DNA of 64,000 nt from Moniliophthora roreri (Eukaryota; Basidiomycota; Agaricomycetes; Agaricales; Marasmiaceae). Position 1 is the stretch's first letter, and each line of letters starts with the position of its first letter. Positions 60,391 through 64,000 of the stretch are shown here, piece by piece. A program made the translations under genes and the position numbers. The notes beneath the pieces were generated by a model, which was not told where the DNA came from, did no database searches, and worked only from the letters and a program-made list of their open reading frames with translations. The DNA lies in NCBI GenBank assembly GCA_001466705.2, contig LATX02000181.1:372001-436000 (forward strand). The letters are read 5' to 3'.

Positions 60391-62427
60391 GATAACAGTC
60401 CTGTGTCGCTCGTCGATAATGCTTTTTGTTGAACAAGATAGATTACAGGTATGTTTTCTGTCCTCCGTTCGACGCTGATCATATTCATTAGCCTACGAAC
60501 CCTATGATTTCCCCTGAATAAACTCGCCCCCAATTCAGAAAATAACGTAGCGAACAGGAGAACATAGAATATCCAATACGTCAATCTTACTCCCTTCGGT
60601 ACTGAATGTTCCTGGTGTTCATCCCTTTTTTTTGCAGCAATATCCATGTCTCATCCTTTCGTATGCGGGAAGATAACGTTCGTTCGGGGTAGTAGCAGGA
60701 GGGAGGAGGAAGATATCAGATACATCGGGAATATAATGCCACAAATACTGTCAACGTCACCCACTTTTCGTTCTCTTTCCTCCCGTACATGCGTTACCTC
60801 AGCTCCCACCCACCATAGAAACGTCTACACAAGCATCCCTCGGCACCCACCACACCTTCCTTCTATGCTCTAACACCTTCATCTGGTCTGTTTTCACGTT
60901 CCCGATGTACTTATCCCCTTATCCGGATTCTACATCTGATGAAATCAGGCATGTGCAGGATACGGGACAAGGAGTGATGCTACTCCTCCGCTTCCCGTAC
61001 TCTCGATTTTGGCGTCATCTCATCTTATACACCAGCAGTACCCGTAATTCGAGCGAACGAGGAACTTTTAGGCGAAACCCTCAGGCTCGGATGACGACAA
61101 CGAAATGAATTCACCACTAATCGATCGAGACGTTAAGGGTCATCTTCGTCTACGTATTACTACCGCTATACCAATCTCATTCTGCTTCCTCATTCTCTCC
61201 TACAGTCAGATAGGGAATAGGAGTACAAACCTTTCATGGGCATCATATAAAAAAGCTTTTTCCGTGGTTCCCTCACGTCATCATGAAATCATGAAATCAG
61301 TCCTACCGCGCCATGGGGTTGTAGGAATTGCTGCTTGGAAAGGTTACCGAGATGAGGACGCAGCGACTTGGAAAGATAATTACCGATTGGATCTAAATTA
61401 CGATGAATCCACCTTGAATAGCCGACAAGTTATTGGAGCACTAGGATGGAGAAAGTACAGCACATAATATTGTTTGGATAAAGGACTACGATAACAGGAG
61501 ACGTCAAGATTACCACCGAGCCAGGGAGTTCTATGCACAAGCTGGATGACGCAAGGTACTGATTGTCTGTGTGATAGTATATATGCCTACGTCGTCTTCT
61601 CCTTCGCTCACCCTAGGGTCAGATTCCCTTGTCAATTCCCTTATCTCTTGTTCTCCCTCTATGACATTGTATCTTCTGCTTCGCACCTAATGCGAATAGT
61701 AATGCCCGTATGAAAAGGCTGTTATCGTGAAGGAAAAAAGCATACGAATTGGGTAGGGCAGGCTTCAATGAATTCGATGACCAATTGTGAGACAGATAAA
61801 GCACCATACACTCCAGCGCCGTCATCTAAGATTAAGTGAGCTTGAATTATCATCTCGTGCAATATCAAGATCATTGTTCAGGACGGACAAAGCAAGCAAG
61901 GCCTAGTCATACGTTGTCATCCGGCGTACTGCGTTTTCTGGAGGAGCTATTCGTGCGAGATGCCTTCCCCGACCTCCTTCTCCGCTGCAGGGTTTCCATT
62001 GCACAAGTATGATATGCTAATCAATCCCTCCATACTTTCTACAACTCAATTTCTCACGTGTTGATAATAATGGTTAGTGGTAAGTGATACTCGTGTTGAT
62101 TCCGATAGCAACGTCGTCAGAAGGAAAGGTGAAAGTCAATTCTAAATGGCGTGAATTATTGACGGTCTAGATGCTGTGTGTGTCAATCACCGACGACGAA
62201 AATCAACATATACGCTGAGGAGTGAAAGAACGAAGAGAACGAAGGGGATGTTGGAGAGCTGTTAGGATTACCAAAACACTAATTATGGATCAGGCTAAAC
62301 ACCAGAGTAAAACATTCGAACGATATTTAACATTTCATATACATCGGGATATGTTGTACACGTTACTATCAGAAGTGGCATATCGACTCGATAATCCTAC
62401 ACATTCGTATACTTTGCTAGAGATACT

Positions 62428-63968
62428 TCAGAAGTTAGATGGAGGCGAACCAATGTTAACGATATATTCGTAGGCGTTGTCAGGCGCCCCGCTGAGGTAA
62501 CGCGAATATCCGTTGACTGTCAGATTCCCGACGGTTGTCTGAGTTGAATTGCTCTGCACCCAACCGCCTCCGTTGTAGTAGTTGCTCAGATTGAAGCTGC
62601 TTGGATCGCCAGTGATGCCTTGCAATCCCATTTGATTGTCGCTGAAACGTATTACGTCGTACTTCAAAGCAAGACCTACAAGCAGGGGCATGAGGTTGAC
62701 AGCTCATCAGAGTCAATTGTCGAAGCCTTACCCAGAGTATTATCGTCGCGCCCTATAAGCATTCCTATCCCAAGACCTTCAAGGAAAGTGTTCACGTTGG
62801 TGAAGGCAATACAGAGATAAGTGACGACGCTATCCACAGCGGTTGGCGGATCAAAGCCAGGAGGGTAAACCTGGCCCCCTGTTCTCGGGTCAGTCACTTC
62901 TGAGCGCACAACACATATCGAGAGAACATACCTGCAGGTACAAACTTTGGAATTTCTACTGACCTCCACTCGTCGTTCGAGATGACGGCGTTGTCACCAT
63001 ACCAACTAATAGTCTTCCAGACGCGGTCGGGATCAAAGTTGAACACGCTGACCGTCAGGTAGTACTGTCTGAAGAGAATATCCGACAGCCACATAACTGC
63101 TAAGAAGAGCGCAACCCCAAGTATGCCGCCAACAACCAATCTGAAGTTACACGTTTTAGTGAAATGTCGATAGAGGAGAAGAGTCATATACACACCCTCC
63201 CAAACGTGCGACACTTGACGGCACTAAAGCGGCCAACTGCTGAGATCCGACGGCAGCGGCAGCCTGCGCCAATCGGCTCGCTGCGAACGAGATACCCCAA
63301 GTAATACCCTCAGCAATAAGAGACCTCATCAAGTAGACGATGGCCGCCGATATGAGACCGGCTGTAATTGTAATCTGACGAATGAACCTGAGCCAGGAAT
63401 CCTTTACGAATTGACCATTGACTTACGGGCAAATTATTCCACACGTAACCGCTCAGGCCGAGGAGTTCTGAATTCTTTGCATAGGACCCGATACTGATGA
63501 TGGAGGTCTTAACCTGATCGGATGCCTGATTGCCGGACTGCTCCTCCTTGACATAGGCCCATACCGTAGCGGTCTCGGTCCACGACGCGTAATATTGGTC
63601 CCCTTGATACTCGAGTAGAACCCATGCGTTTTCGCCATTCTTCTGGATGTTGTCGTAAATCGGTTGTAGTTCCTTCTGTGCCTGATCACGTTTTGCGGTG
63701 ACGGCGGCCACGTCGTTGTTAGCCCACTGTTGCCTGCCAGCAGCGGTAAGATGCATTTGTGAATAGATGGGTGTCAAGTCGGGATCAGGTGCCGCTACGA
63801 TGCAATTGGTCGATCAACCTTTCTCTACAGAGAATCATCTCGAACTCACCCCTTGGCGCTGCATTCTTCGTCAGAGAATCCAGCCTCCGATTATACGCAA
63901 CGCCCAAAGCACGTAATTGATCATCTAAACAACGCGTTGACATTCAGTGGAAGCCATTTAGTCTTAGG
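62428..63968 (-). CDS. Paralogue of the lectin fusion, cut at an N
   Basis: This gene runs towards the plus-strand copy (tail to tail). Exons and phases match: helical stretch (AAGRQQWANNDVAAV), hydrophobic segments, VSVFNFDPDRVW, VTDPRTGGQVYPPGFDPP and the C terminus ending at 62428. The short intron before EVTDPR is 32 nt here and 33 nt in the sister (a one-base length difference that proves splicing). From the exon that follows the lectin core back to the base N at 63969, about 95 bp including intron sequence are identical to the sister. Beyond the N all similarity is lost, so the lectin part is missing from this window or replaced. It may be a scaffold join or a real truncation. Confidence 0.75.
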
Positions 63969-64000
63969 NTACATGAGTCCACCCGTCTTTGAGATTTCTC

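Larger units (their letters stand above)
58645..62427. other. Gene-poor spacer between the convergent lectin genes
   Basis: 3.8 kb without a supported gene. The first 50 bp or so after each stop codon are similar between the two paralogues (GTAGGAATGTGTAGGATTAT-type). It holds repeats Y (59875-59970) and X (60208-60390). Confidence 0.45.

Overview
The window looks like nuclear DNA of a filamentous basidiomycete, most likely an Agaricomycete wood or litter saprotroph. Genes are interrupted by many 50-60 nt introns with GT(or GC)-AG ends, and the gene content is typical of mushrooms: AA9 and AA12 oxidative enzymes, a GH1 beta-glucosidase, F-box, BTB/POZ and MYND proteins, an HGD-type TKL kinase, a UbiA prenyltransferase and a jacalin-domain fusion. 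Exon models were joined by hand; where all exon lengths could be summed, the total is a whole number of codons.

Layout. 1-6 kb: a fold-back repeat, a small secreted cysteine protein (+), an F-box gene (+) and a frame-broken MYND gene (-). 6-16 kb: a coiled-coil/proline-rich protein (-), a secreted AA12 dehydrogenase (+), a Gfo/Idh/MocA oxidoreductase (-) and a 16-exon GH1 beta-glucosidase (+). 17-23 kb: tandem BTB/POZ paralogues (+), an ERT1/AcuK-like Zn2Cys6-PAS regulator (+) and a glycine-rich repeat protein (+). 23-30 kb: two AA9 monooxygenases (-), an SMP-30/gluconolactonase-like enzyme (-), a PUB-domain protein (+) and a secreted Ser/Thr-rich protein (-). 30-36 kb: a second F-box gene (+) and a TKL kinase with an FG-nucleoporin-like tail (-). 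36-42 kb: an internally deleted F-box copy, then an FAD monooxygenase and a UbiA prenyltransferase on the same strand (-), followed by decayed sequence. 42-50 kb: a multi-pass membrane protein gene (+) bracketed by two copies of a segmental duplication, one of which holds the 3' end of an intact DUF262/GmrSD-N-like gene (-). 50-64 kb: gene-poor DNA with shuffled dispersed repeats around two convergent paralogues that join a jacalin-type lectin domain to a helical, membrane-spanning region. The second paralogue stops at an ambiguous base (N) near the window end.

How the genes fit together. AA12, GH1, two AA9s, the SMP-30 lactonase and the oxidoreductase lie within about 20 kb and fit cellulose/oligosaccharide oxidation and sugar-lactone turnover. 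The ERT1-like regulator in their midst belongs to a family that controls gluconeogenic carbon use. The monooxygenase-UbiA pair suggests a small prenylated-aromatic pathway. The most unusual items are the FG-tailed kinase, the inverted lectin/membrane gene pair, the DUF262 gene with its duplicated tail, and the density of GC-AG introns, micro-exons and very short introns.
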